Source of the DNA: Oehlia diaphana
Lineage: Eukaryota > Glomeromycota > Glomeromycetes > Glomerales > Glomeraceae
Reading direction: 5' to 3'
Assembly (NCBI GenBank): GCA_003833135.1
Contig: QZLH01000332.1
Span: 24,253-58,870 of the forward strand
Length of the DNA: 34,618 nt
Positions 10,988 through 21,177 of the stretch are shown piece after piece; the stretch's first letter is position 1, and every line of letters starts with the position of its first letter. A program made the position numbers and the translations under genes. The notes below the pieces were generated by a model. That model saw nothing but the letters and a program-made list of their open reading frames with translations. It made no database searches and was not told the DNA's origin.

Positions 10988-12048
10988 ATTTTAAAACGAA
11001 TAATGTGAATAATTCAATATTGTATATCAGTATTGTATATATTGTATGTTTTAAAAAAAATGGTTAAATCACATGATCAATGAAAACCGAAATTCTTAGT
11101 AGTGTATATTTTATATCATATACAGTATATATATATATATGTATGACTCCCCGTCATTGTCTAAATTTTTAAAATAAAATAAAATAAAATATTTATAATT
11201 AAAAAATATTTTTATTTTAAGAAAATATAAATAAAAAAAATAATAATAATTTAAGTTCACTTTTCGAACTACAATCATATTCATTTTCTATCTTGCAAAA
11301 AGATTACAAAACAAGTTCTGAATGAGAAAATCATCACTTAAAATAATTTTTTTTTTTCACGCATATCTTAAAAAATTTCAATTGCCGATCCGCATGTGAT
11401 GATGGATTGTCTCGAATTACTTTAAAATTTTTGATGAAAAAAAAAAAACCCTTGAGATTATTATATCTTTTTTTTTTTATTCAAGTATATAATATTAATA
11501 ATATAAAAACTTTAAAATTCCTAAACATCGTCAATTAGTCAAAATTTGGTAATATTTTGAATAAATTTTCGCCACTTTTTTTTTTTTTTTTGCCTTATAA
11601 AAGTTACCGGTTAGAAGCTTCAAATTTTATATTTACATGCATACTTTTACTGTATTAAATATATTTTTAATATATTCTTTAAAAAAAAATCAATTGAAAA
11701 AAATACGGATTTTTTTAAGTTAAATAACTCAGCGAAAATAATGAATTTTGATGCTTTAAAATGATCTGCGCCGCCACTAAATCTATGGTTTTCAATTAGT
11801 CTATCGTTCACATGCGGACTAGCAATTAATGAACCTTTATTAAAATTTATGCATTATCAATTTCAATTTCAAATATATATATATATATATACACTGTATA
11901 AGTATACAACACTAATATTTATACGTAAATACGTAAATATTTTATATACACTATATTAATTTCCAATTTCACGTGCACAATCGAAGCTGTTGTAAAAAAA
12001 AAAAAATTTATTTTTAAAAATCTCACGCAAAAAGAATAATGTTGAATA
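10988..12048. promoter_or_regulatory. divergent intergenic region between fusion gene B and coiled-coil gene
   Basis: This 1061-bp spacer separates the start of fusion gene B (minus) from the start of the 711-residue coiled-coil gene (plus), so it should contain both promoters. It holds TA microsatellites near 11122-11140 and 11874-11892, a short AAAAT run near 11168-11190 and many long A/T homopolymers. No individual promoter element can be told apart from background. Confidence 0.45.
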
Positions 12049-14184
12049 ATGTCTCATATTGATCATATTGAAGATGTTTATTCAAAAAGGCCAATTTCGA
12101 CAGATATGTATTTTAATCCAAGTAACGAACATGAAGACAATCTAGACAATATGCAAATTCAACCATTTGGAAAACCTGATGATGATGATGATGCTCTATG
12201 GTTGCAAAATGATACTTATAACGAACAATATTTAGATGATTCTTTTAATATTAAAATTAAATTTGAAGATGAAAATGAAATACTTAAAGATAATATTATT
12301 AAATTTGAAGATGAAAATGAAATACTTAAAGATAAAATTATTAAACTTGAATATGAAAATGAAATATTTAAAGGTAAAATTCAAGAAACTAATGATAATT
12401 TTGACCAATTCAAAAAATTATATAATGAATTAGACAATAATTACAATATCTTGATAAATGAGAACAATAAATATCAAAACGAAATAAAATTATATGAACA
12501 AAATATTGATGATTTACGAAAGAAATATGAAGATTTAACAAATAAAATCATGAAAGAACATAAAGAACATCAAATGATTATTAAAAAATTCAATGATATC
12601 AAAGAAACTGAAAGTCAACAATTACAAATCAAAATTGATTCACAAGAGCAAAGAATTGATCAATTACAACAATCTTTGGAATTAAAAGATAATGAAATCC
12701 AAAATTTAAAAAATGAAAATGAAATATTTAAAGATAAAATTCAAGAAACTAATGATAATTTTGACCAATTCAAAATATTACTTAATGAATCAGACAATAA
12801 AAATAATATCTTGATAAATGAGAACAATAAATATCAAAACGAAATAAAATTATATGAACAAAATATTGATGATTTACGAAAGAAATATGAAGATTTAACA
12901 AATAAAACCAGGAAAGAACATAAAGAACATCAAATGATTATTAAAAAATTCAATGATATCAAAGAAACTGAAAGACAACAATTACAAATCAAAATTGATT
13001 CACAAGAGCAAAGAATTGATCAATTACAACAATCTTTGGAATTAAAAGATAATGAAATCCAAAATTTAAAAAATGAAAATGAAAAATTAAATAATAAAAT
13101 TGAAAATTTATATATTAAAAATGAAAATTTAGAGAATCAATTAAAAGATCTTTTTCAACAAAATTTATTATTGAAAGAAGAAGCACAATGTGCTATTATA
13201 ACCGCAACAAATTTTAGTTTAAATGACGACTATCAAAAACTTAATATCAAACTTAACAAAGATATTTTATCATTACAAAATACTTTAGATAATTATGTTA
13301 CAAATTTGAAATCTAATATAGATATTAATATAAATGAAGTAAAGGAACTTTTACTTAAATATGGATGTCAAACTGATAAAAAACCGAACAAATCACTTAT
13401 CAGAGCTGTCTTACAGCGTCACGTGCTTGAAGAAATATTTAAACAATCAGATTTCTATTTTACGTGTTCTAGTAAAGAACATCATTTAGAATCAAACATA
13501 ATCTCTCAAACTACTTTATTGATTAACTTGATGAAAAAATTTCATAATGAACGACTTGGCGATAACGATTTAACTAATCTTATGTTGATAAGATTACGTC
13601 AACATGTTTATAACGCTCTTAGTATACGAGGATTTAACAATATTAAAAAATCTGATGGTGAAAATTCTAAACATAATTTTGTTGATTTGATATCTATAAA
13701 AATCAACAAAGTAATAAATAAATATCGTATAATTAAAGATATTGAAGAGAACAAATACGTGAATGAAATGGCAGAAGATTTAGTTCGAAATGTCATTAAA
13801 ACCTTTTATTTCAATTTGTTTATTCAAGAACCAATAGCTCAATATCGTTGGATTAAAAATAACGAAAAAGTCAATAAATCTTACATGAAAAGTAGTTGGG
13901 ACGGGGATAATGTTGAAAATATGGTTGTTGAAATTTGTTCATTTCCTCTGATTTTTAAAACTTCTGATTCTGATGATTTTAAAGTTTTTACTCCTGCAAA
14001 AGTTTTACTACGTCAAGAAAATTCGATGAATGCAGGAATATCTGTCGAAAATAACGATGATGATAATGTTACAATTTTCGAACAGACTAAACAAACTTTT
14101 CTGAACGTGATGGGACGTGATGGGAATAGTGGGTCTAGTGGATCGAAATTAAGCCAATTTATGCAACAAATGAAGTTGAAGTGA
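12049..14184 (+). CDS. coiled-coil protein with conserved C-terminal domain (711 aa)
   Basis: Single-exon gene starting at the ATG MSHIDHIED. The N-terminal 75 residues are acidic and low-complexity, with a run of four Asp. Residues about 70-110 hold three 14-residue repeats (FEDENEILKDKII type). A long coiled coil follows, including a 120-residue unit present twice in tandem. Residues about 395-660 form the C-terminal domain shared with the other coiled-coil genes here: LIRAVLQRHVLEEIF, LRQHVYNAL, IQEPIAQYRWI, VEICSFPLI, TPAKV. It belongs with the 389-residue protein at 28653-29822 (RGFN, EPVAQYRWF-like) rather than with the 470-residue one. The domain matches nothing I can name. The tail after residue 665 is Gly/Ser-rich. 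It lies divergent from Hsp70/coiled-coil fusion B. A candidate polyadenylation signal AATAAA is at 14256-14261. No signal peptide or membrane helix is seen, so it is probably intracellular. Confidence 0.85.
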   Translation: MSHIDHIEDVYSKRPISTDMYFNPSNEHEDNLDNMQIQPFGKPDDDDDALWLQNDTYNEQYLDDSFNIKIKFEDENEILKDNIIKFEDENEILKDKIIKLEYENEIFKGKIQETNDNFDQFKKLYNELDNNYNILINENNKYQNEIKLYEQNIDDLRKKYEDLTNKIMKEHKEHQMIIKKFNDIKETESQQLQIKIDSQEQRIDQLQQSLELKDNEIQNLKNENEIFKDKIQETNDNFDQFKILLNESDNKNNILINENNKYQNEIKLYEQNIDDLRKKYEDLTNKTRKEHKEHQMIIKKFNDIKETERQQLQIKIDSQEQRIDQLQQSLELKDNEIQNLKNENEKLNNKIENLYIKNENLENQLKDLFQQNLLLKEEAQCAIITATNFSLNDDYQKLNIKLNKDILSLQNTLDNYVTNLKSNIDININEVKELLLKYGCQTDKKPNKSLIRAVLQRHVLEEIFKQSDFYFTCSSKEHHLESNIISQTTLLINLMKKFHNERLGDNDLTNLMLIRLRQHVYNALSIRGFNNIKKSDGENSKHNFVDLISIKINKVINKYRIIKDIEENKYVNEMAEDLVRNVIKTFYFNLFIQEPIAQYRWIKNNEKVNKSYMKSSWDGDNVENMVVEICSFPLIFKTSDSDDFKVFTPAKVLLRQENSMNAGISVENNDDDNVTIFEQTKQTFLNVMGRDGNSGSSGSKLSQFMQQMKLK
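12355..13074 (+). repeat. 360-bp in-frame tandem duplication in the 711-aa coiled-coil gene
   Basis: Two units, 12355-12714 and 12715-13074, are nearly identical at an offset of exactly 360 bp (120 codons). The blocks at 12481-12540 and 12841-12900 match perfectly, as do the ends of the two units (aatttaaaaaatgaaaat). Only a few substitutions separate the copies, so the duplication is young or the copies are kept alike by gene conversion. It keeps both the reading frame and the coiled-coil heptad phase nearly unchanged. Confidence 0.93.
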
Positions 14185-15091
14185 AGGGAACTTTATAGGG
14201 ATCGTTTATATCTGTCACCTAGTTTTATATGTAGAATAAGTAGATATTGCACGATAATAAAGAATCATCCAATCAAATTAAAAACAATCCATCTATAATT
14301 TGGTATGATTTTATTTCTTACGTTACAAATTTTTAACGCTATTAACTACTGTACAGTATATAACAGATAAAGCGAGATTCGGTGAATAGGATTCATTTGG
14401 TATATTTAACGTTTAGATTAGATTTGGTAACGTATCCCAATATTTTTACAGAGAAGGATCATTTACTGACAGACAGCAAATTTCGTAGCAAAAAATTTAT
14501 AAAAATTAAATCTACTCACCGTTTAAAATATATTAATAGCTTGAATATAAATATCAATTATCCATATTTACTATGTTTATAATTCCCTTTGATCATTTAA
14601 CATTCATTTTTTTTTTAATTAGAACCCTTTAATCGAATATATCGATTTTACGTGACGTGATATTGTTCGTATTAATTCCCACAAAAAATTGTCGGCGTAG
14701 ATTAAAATAATAAATGAGTACTGTAAATTACTTAATTACTTACCATACCAAAAACAAACATGATAATGCATATGATAATCGTTCATCCTAAATCAATGTC
14801 AAATCCAATCATCAATGAACCTTTTTCCTATTCTTTTTGAAGCGATGTCCTGCAAAGAAGTAGTTCATTGTACTTTGATAAAATATAATGACCCCTCTTT
14901 TGGATTTATTAAGAAGATAACGTATAAAATTGCAGAACTTTGCATAATCTATAAATAAATATTTAGTTTTAAAATCATATGTAATTTAAATTTCATATAA
15001 ATCTATATCATATATAAATTATTTTTTATCCAATTATCAAAAATTAAAAAAAAATTATATTCGTTCTTGCCTCTTTGTTTTAAAAAAAAAA
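14185..15091. other. intergenic, no gene seen
   Basis: Spacer of 907 bp between two coiled-coil genes on the plus strand. The left end contains the 3' flank of the 711-residue gene and the right end is the A-rich leader before the ATG at 15092. One short frame near 14382-14582 has no ATG at its start and no family features, and was not called. Confidence 0.5.
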
Positions 15092-16504
15092 ATGACAAAT
15101 AAAAGATATAATTATGAAAAAATCTTTACATCAAATGAAAATGATAATGATATACAAGATGTATATCAATTATCAAATAATAATAATTTCTCATTAGAAA
15201 ATGATAATAATATTTATTCACAAATGCCAATTCCAACAGAAATGTATTATATTTCACAAAATAATGATGATGATGATGATGATAAGATTAATAAGAATAA
15301 TTATAATCAAAGATCTTTTACTATATTAAATAATAATAATAATAATAATGAAGAAATTCAATTATTTGATATTGAAAAGAAAAAACTTCAAGATGATATA
15401 AATAAATATTTTTATCAATATAATTCTTTATATTATAAATTACAAGAAAAATTTATAGATTTAACGAATAAAAATATAAATCAACAAAATAAAATTGATT
15501 CACAAGAAAAATTAATTAATCAATTAAGATATAAATTACAAAATTTAGAAAAAGAAAAAAATAAATTAGATAATGAAAATAATAATTTATATCAAAAAAA
15601 TTTAAATTTAGAAAATCAAATGAAAATTTTTCAACAAAATGATTCATTCAAAGTTATAAATTCTAATACTACTATTATTCAATCGGAAGGTGGAGATGAT
15701 GATCAAAATTATATTGTTAATTTAAATAATGATATTTCAGAATTAAATGATAAAATAAGAAAATATATAACAAATTTAAAACAAGATGTTATTGTTAATA
15801 TAGGACAAGTTAAAAATCTTTTATCTCTTTATAAATGTCCAATTAAAACCTTGAATCAAAAAGATGATCGGTTACTCATTCAAGCAGTTTTACAACGTCA
15901 TATCATAGAAAAAATATTTGATTATGCGAAACAATATTTTCAAAGTTCTGGAAAACATTATTATCTTGAATCTGAAATTATTAAAAGTGAATCTTCTTTA
16001 TCCTTATTATTAACTCACGCTTCTAAATGTCGTGTTGGGAATGATGAAGTGACTCTTCTCGCATCAACAAAATTACGTCAACAAATTTATTCAATTCTTA
16101 ATAATCGTGGATTCTCTGATATCATCTCCCATGCTATTCATGAACATCCTTTCATCGCTTATTATAAAAAAGAATTAAATGATATTATGAATGAATTACG
16201 TATTATTGAAGATATTCAAAAGAAATCAGCTTCTGAAAATTTGGCTGCAACTATTATTCGTGATGTTATAAAGTTATTTTGGTTTAGATTAAAAGTTCAA
16301 GAACCTGCTGTTCAATATCTTTGGATTCAGAATAATACAAAAGTGGATAAAACTTTTATGGAAGGAAACAATTTGGATGACAATGGCAATTTAAATCTTT
16401 TTGTTGATTTATGTTATTTCCCTTTAATTGGAAGAAATCTCTCGTCAAATAATCGAAAAATTTATTTTCCCGCAAAAGTTTATGTAAATCCAACAACGAA
16501 TTAA
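15092..16504 (+). CDS. coiled-coil protein with conserved C-terminal domain (470 aa)
   Basis: Single-exon gene with the ATG after a run of A. Residues 1-90 are Asn/Asp-rich, with a run of five Asp and a run of seven Asn. A short coiled coil (about residues 85-180) carries the KIDSQEKLINQL pattern also seen in its relatives. Residues about 208-470 are the shared C-terminal domain: INQVKNLL-type helix, DRLLIQAVLQRHIIEKIF, LRQQIYSILNNRGF, ASENLAATIIRD, FWFRLKVQEPAVQYLWI, LFVDLCYFPLIGR and PAKV. In this domain it is very close to the last exon of fusion gene B, so the fused and the free forms of the same domain coexist in this window. Function unknown. It is followed by a possible polyadenylation signal AATAAA at 16673-16678. 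Confidence 0.85.
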   Translation: MTNKRYNYEKIFTSNENDNDIQDVYQLSNNNNFSLENDNNIYSQMPIPTEMYYISQNNDDDDDDKINKNNYNQRSFTILNNNNNNNEEIQLFDIEKKKLQDDINKYFYQYNSLYYKLQEKFIDLTNKNINQQNKIDSQEKLINQLRYKLQNLEKEKNKLDNENNNLYQKNLNLENQMKIFQQNDSFKVINSNTTIIQSEGGDDDQNYIVNLNNDISELNDKIRKYITNLKQDVIVNIGQVKNLLSLYKCPIKTLNQKDDRLLIQAVLQRHIIEKIFDYAKQYFQSSGKHYYLESEIIKSESSLSLLLTHASKCRVGNDEVTLLASTKLRQQIYSILNNRGFSDIISHAIHEHPFIAYYKKELNDIMNELRIIEDIQKKSASENLAATIIRDVIKLFWFRLKVQEPAVQYLWIQNNTKVDKTFMEGNNLDDNGNLNLFVDLCYFPLIGRNLSSNNRKIYFPAKVYVNPTTN

Positions 16505-16967
16505 AATTTGTGGACACGGGGTTTTTTCTGTCACACTCACGTGAACATCAGCCAATAAAATAGGTTTATCTTTTTCTTACAACGGATGTTTATTGTTATT
16601 TACTATTTTTCGTTTATTTATTTGGACAATAAGAATTAGAATTATATTTTATGTTATATTTTATATTTTGATAATAAAGTTCAAGTTTCAATTTTTGCCT
16701 AAATTTTCGTCAATTTAGCGATTACAAATTTGTAAAAATAGTCATGCCTCATGCGTAATCAATCACACGTTCAAATCAAGGCCAAGTAAATCGTATTGCA
16801 TATTTATTAATTATATATTAAGATCTTGTCACAAGATATTTTTAATTAGCCATCTGATTATCTGATTCGATGATTCGACTTGAAACAATTTATTAAAAAC
16901 TTTAATCAATAGATAATGCATAGCAGCACATACAAAATAGGCAACACTGCATCAAAATATTAAAATT

Positions 16968-18614
16968 CTAACCTATTAATAACCCTTGAAACCGAAAAAA
17001 TACTCTGCATTGAATTTGTTGTTCTTGATCTTGGTCTTGTGAATTGGTTTTTTGCTTATGAGTTGATGGTTCTTGATCTTGATTCTCTGATTGTTGTGGA
17101 ATATTCTCTAGAATTTGATTATCGTATTGGAAGTTTCGTGCAATGACTTTTGCAAGAGCGTAAGTTTTTGGATTTTTTGTATTAAGATCTTTTCCTATTT
17201 GAGGGAAATAACATAAATCGACGTATGTATCGACATCCGCATCATCACCATCATCATCATGATCATTTGCTTTCATAATTGTTTAATCCACTTTTAGTAT
17301 TATTTGGGATCCAGAAATACTCGGCGACAGGTTCTTGGACTTTCAATCTGAACCAAAATAGTCTCACAACTTCACAAATGATAGTTGCAGCCAAATTTTC
17401 AGTAATAATTGTTTTCTCATTATCATTGATAGTACGTAGTTGATTCATAACTTTGTTAAGAGAATTAATAAAAGAGTGTTCATCATTTTCACCTTCGTTA
17501 TCAATTACGTTGGCAAATCCACGATTGCTAAGAATTGAATATATTTGTTGGCGTAATTTTGTTGTTCCAATACATGTTATTTCATCATCTCCAGCACGAC
17601 ATTTAGAGGTATGAGCCAATAATTCTGATAACAAAGTTTCATTCTTAACGATATCTGCTTCATGTTTTCCTTTTTGTTCAAATAATGTGAAGCATACGAA
17701 AATATTGTTTCTATAACGTGACGGTGTAAAACTGCTTGAATAAGTAACCAATCTTTTTTTTTACTTGTGATTTTAGTTGGACAGTTATAAAATAATAAAA
17801 GTTTTTTAACTTCTTCCAATTAACAACAGTGTCTTGCTTTAAATTTGTTATATATTTTTTATATTGTCGTTTAGTTCTAAAATATCTTCATTTAAATTCA
17901 CAGCATTATTTGATCATCATCAAAATTTGTAACCACACCGAGGGCAGATTGATAAGTTGACGCCTCGTCTTCTAATAAAGCATTTTGTTTAGTAAGATAT
18001 TCTAATTGAGTTTCTAAATTGCCATTTCTTTGAACTAAGTTTTGGTTTCTAATTCTTCTTTTTCTCTTTCTAAATTTTGTATTTAATCTTTTAATAAATC
18101 TAAAGATTGTTGTGAACGATACATTCTTTGCCGTTGTTTTTGATTAATTTCATTAAGGTCGCTGATTTCATTATCTAATAAAACTTTTTCCTGAACAATA
18201 TTATTTAATTGATTCTCCAAATTGGTATTTTTTTGAAGTAAAATTATCAGTTTTAGTATTTAATTCACCTTTATTTTTTTCTAACTTATGTATTTGATCT
18301 TCTTTTAATACTAAAGATTGTCGTAATTAATTAATTATCGACTCAATTTTATTTTGATTTTTTTGATTAATATCTTTAATCTCCTCAATTTCATTTTTCA
18401 ACTTTTTAACAATTGTTTGATGATGATCCAAGTTTTTGTTTGTTAAATCCGTATATTTTTTTTTTATAACTTATTATATAATAAATTGATATTATAATGA
18501 ATTTCATCTTGAAGCTTTTATTCTTCTTCAAAAGATTGGATCTCCTCATTATACTTAATATAGGGTGATTGATTTATTATCATGTGGAATATTTTGTATA
18601 TCATTTTCATTCAT
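16968..18614 (-). pseudogene. broken coiled-coil gene copy 1
   Basis: A decayed member of the same coiled-coil family, readable from an ATG at 18614-18612 (MNENDIQNIPHDNKS) down to 16968. The frame is broken many times. A stop comes after about 19 codons. A missing base near 17817 turns the expected ATGGAAGAAG into TTGGAAGAAG with a frame change. A shortened T run near 17692 shifts the frame before EQKGKHEADIVK. An extra A and a TAA near 17278-17295 break the region equivalent to TKVDKTFMEG. The C-terminal domain is still recognisable in pieces (LLIQAVLHRHVIETIF, FWFRLKVQEPVAEYFWI, VDLCYFPQIGKDL) and is followed by a Gln-rich tail not seen in the intact genes. Several breaks lie in homopolymers, but there are too many for sequencing error alone. 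Confidence 0.82.
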
Positions 18615-19012
18615 TTTTTTTTATATCAGCTCTTTAATTCGCGTAAAATTAAAGGATTCACCAAACGTTGATGAGTAGTGGTGGTTAAAGCTAGTTATTG
18701 AATTAGATTCCTTTTTTTCATTCGATTTATTTGGAAATTAAACCAAAGATGCAATATAGATGAACAATTTAATATGATAAATCAAAGACAATGAAAAGTA
18801 TGTAAGAAATTCTTTTGAATGAATCTCTCATTATAATAAATTAAGAATAAACAGTTTGTAAGTAAAAACCAATTTTACTCAATTTTACTGTATACTTATT
18901 GTACATGTGTTAATTTTTCTCTTTTTATTTTGAATCGAATAAGTGAGTAATAATTTACTATGCAGATAAACTCAAAGATATCTTCTTTTATTATAAATTT
19001 TGATTGACAACG
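18615..19012. other. spacer between two pseudogenes
   Basis: About 400 bp between the start of broken copy 1 and the end of broken copy 2, both on the minus strand. Nothing identifiable was seen. It is the expected promoter of copy 1 plus the 3' flank of copy 2. Confidence 0.5.
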
Positions 19013-20519
19013 CTATTTTAGTTGTCTTGTTGATGCTCTTAAATTTGATTTTGGTTTTGTGATAACCTTATATATTTTTCTATTATTTGTATCAATATCC
19101 CTTCCAATTAAAGGGAAGAAACATAAATCAACATATGAATTTACAACTTCATCTTTATCATCCAAATTGGTTACTTCCATTAATGTTTTATCCACTAATG
19201 TATTATTCTGAATCCAACTATATTGTCCAACAGGTTCCTGAACTTTCAATCTAAACCAAAATATCTTTACAACTTCACGAATGATAGTCGCTGCCAAATT
19301 TTCAGAAGTGATTTTCTTTTGATTACTATTGATCACACGTAGTTCATTCATAATTTTGTTTAATTTTTCCTTATGGTAAGCAATGAAAGGGTGTTCATGA
19401 TGAGTTTTACCTACTCCAATAATATCGGCAAATCCGCGATTACTAAGGACCGAATAGATTTGTTGACGCAATTTCGATGATCCAACGCGCGTTACTTCAT
19501 CATTTCCAGAACGACATTTGGAGGCATGAATTAATAATAAGGATAATGTGGATTCGTTTTTAGCAATGTCCGATTCAAGATGAAAATGTTTTCCTGTGCT
19601 TTGAAAATATTCACTTGCATATTCGAAAATTTTTTCCACGACGTGCCGCTGTAAAACTGCTTGAATAAGTAGTCGATCTTTTTTTTTGATTCTGGATTTT
19701 AGTTGGACAGTTATAATGTAATAAAAGTTTTTTAACTTCTTCCATATTAACAGTAATATCTTGCTTTAAATTTATTACATATTTCTTTATATTGTCGTTT
19801 AATTCTAAAAGATCTTCATTTAACTTCACAGCATTATTTTGATCATCATCTCCTAGTTGAAAATATGTAGCTACACCGAGAGCAGATTGATAACTTGACG
19901 CTTCGTCTTCTAATAAAGCGTTTTGTTTAGTAAGCTCTTCTAATTGAGTTTCTAAATTGCCATTTATTTGAACTAAGTTATTATTTTTAGCTTCTAATTC
20001 TTCTTTTTCTTTTTCTATATTTTGTATTTGATCTTTTACCAATTATAAAGATTGTTGTGAACGATCAATTCTTTGCTGTTGTTTTTGATTAATATCATTA
20101 AGGTCTCTGATTTCATTATCTAATAAAACCTTTTGTTGAACAATATTTTTTAATTGATTCTCCAAATTGGTATTTTTTTGAAGAAAATTATCATTTTTAG
20201 TACTTAATTCACCTTTATCTTTTTCTAAATTTTGTATTTGATCTTCTTTCAATACTAAAGATTGTCGTAATTGATTAATTATTTGTTCTTGAGACTCGAT
20301 TTTACTTTGATTTTTTTGATTAATATTTTTAATTTCCTCGTTTTCATTTTTCAATTTAACAATTGTTTGATGTTTTTGTTTGTTAAATCCGTATATTTTT
20401 TTTGTAATTTATTATATAGTAAGTTAATATTATTATGAATTTCATCTTGAAGCTTTTTCTCTTCATCAAGTGATTGATTATTATCAATGTGGAATGTTTT
20501 GTATATCATTTTCATTCAT
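19013..20519 (-). pseudogene. broken coiled-coil gene copy 2
   Basis: Another decayed copy, close kin of the one at 16968-18614. From the ATG at 20519-20517 (MNENDIQNIPH) the frame stops at codon 12 where one T has been gained. A deletion near 20367 removes part of the DLTNKNIEQHQ equivalent and shifts the frame. A nonsense change gives TAA at about 20041-20043 where the relative in gene C has GAA (SQQSLEL). A run of nine A near 19680 carries one base too many, breaking the path into DRLLIQAVLQRH. From 19639 down the C-terminal domain is open to its stop (FWFRLKVQEPVGQYSWI, VDLCFFPLIGRDI). The last frameshift alone could be a homopolymer sequencing error, but the early stop and the nonsense change make a functional full-length product unlikely. 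Confidence 0.75.
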
Positions 20520-21177
20520 TTTTTTTATTTAAAATTTAGTATTTAATAAATTATGAAATAGCAATCGAATTTTCTTTATACGTAAAGATATTATGTAGGA
20601 TTTGTAATGATCTACCTAATTCATTCCAATTATATTTATCGAGAACAATGACAAAAATGTAACTCATTATTTGGACATTTGTTTAGGGAAAAAAAAATTC
20701 ACACTTTTTTTAGAACACGTAAAAAAGTTATAATTCTTATGTTTGTTATTAAGTAGTAATTATTTTATTGTTAATTTCAGCCTTGAAATCGAAGGATCCA
20801 ATTTTTAACGACTTTTTTTTAATAATCAGGAACTAAATCTTAGGATAATTGATTTTTATACTATCATACAAATAAATTTGAATTTGTTACGAATAAAATT
20901 CAGTGTTAAGTCAGTTAAGAAATATCAATAAATTAAGAAATTGCTATGCACAAATTTTTTTAGAGATTTTTATTAAAAAAAATTTCTAGAAATTGCAAAA
21001 GAGTATTTGCAAATAATAGGAAAAGTTGTAAAACTAACCCGATATCAAACGCATCAATAAAAATGACGTGCTTTTATTCAATGTTTTTCAGTGGTTTGAA
21101 AATAATAGTGATTCGTTTCCTCATTTAATTCTTATTTTGATTTTCTAATCACGGAACTTAAGAATTATTATATCATG
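20520..21177. other. intergenic, no gene seen
   Basis: Spacer of 658 bp between broken copy 2 and the end of fusion gene C. AT-rich and without supportable coding sequence. The C-terminal domain missing from gene C is not found here on either strand. Confidence 0.5.

Noticed and set aside
14382..14582. A 66-residue plus-strand frame between the two coiled-coil genes
   Set aside because: It begins at GTG rather than ATG and shows only AT-driven Ile/Lys/Asn composition.
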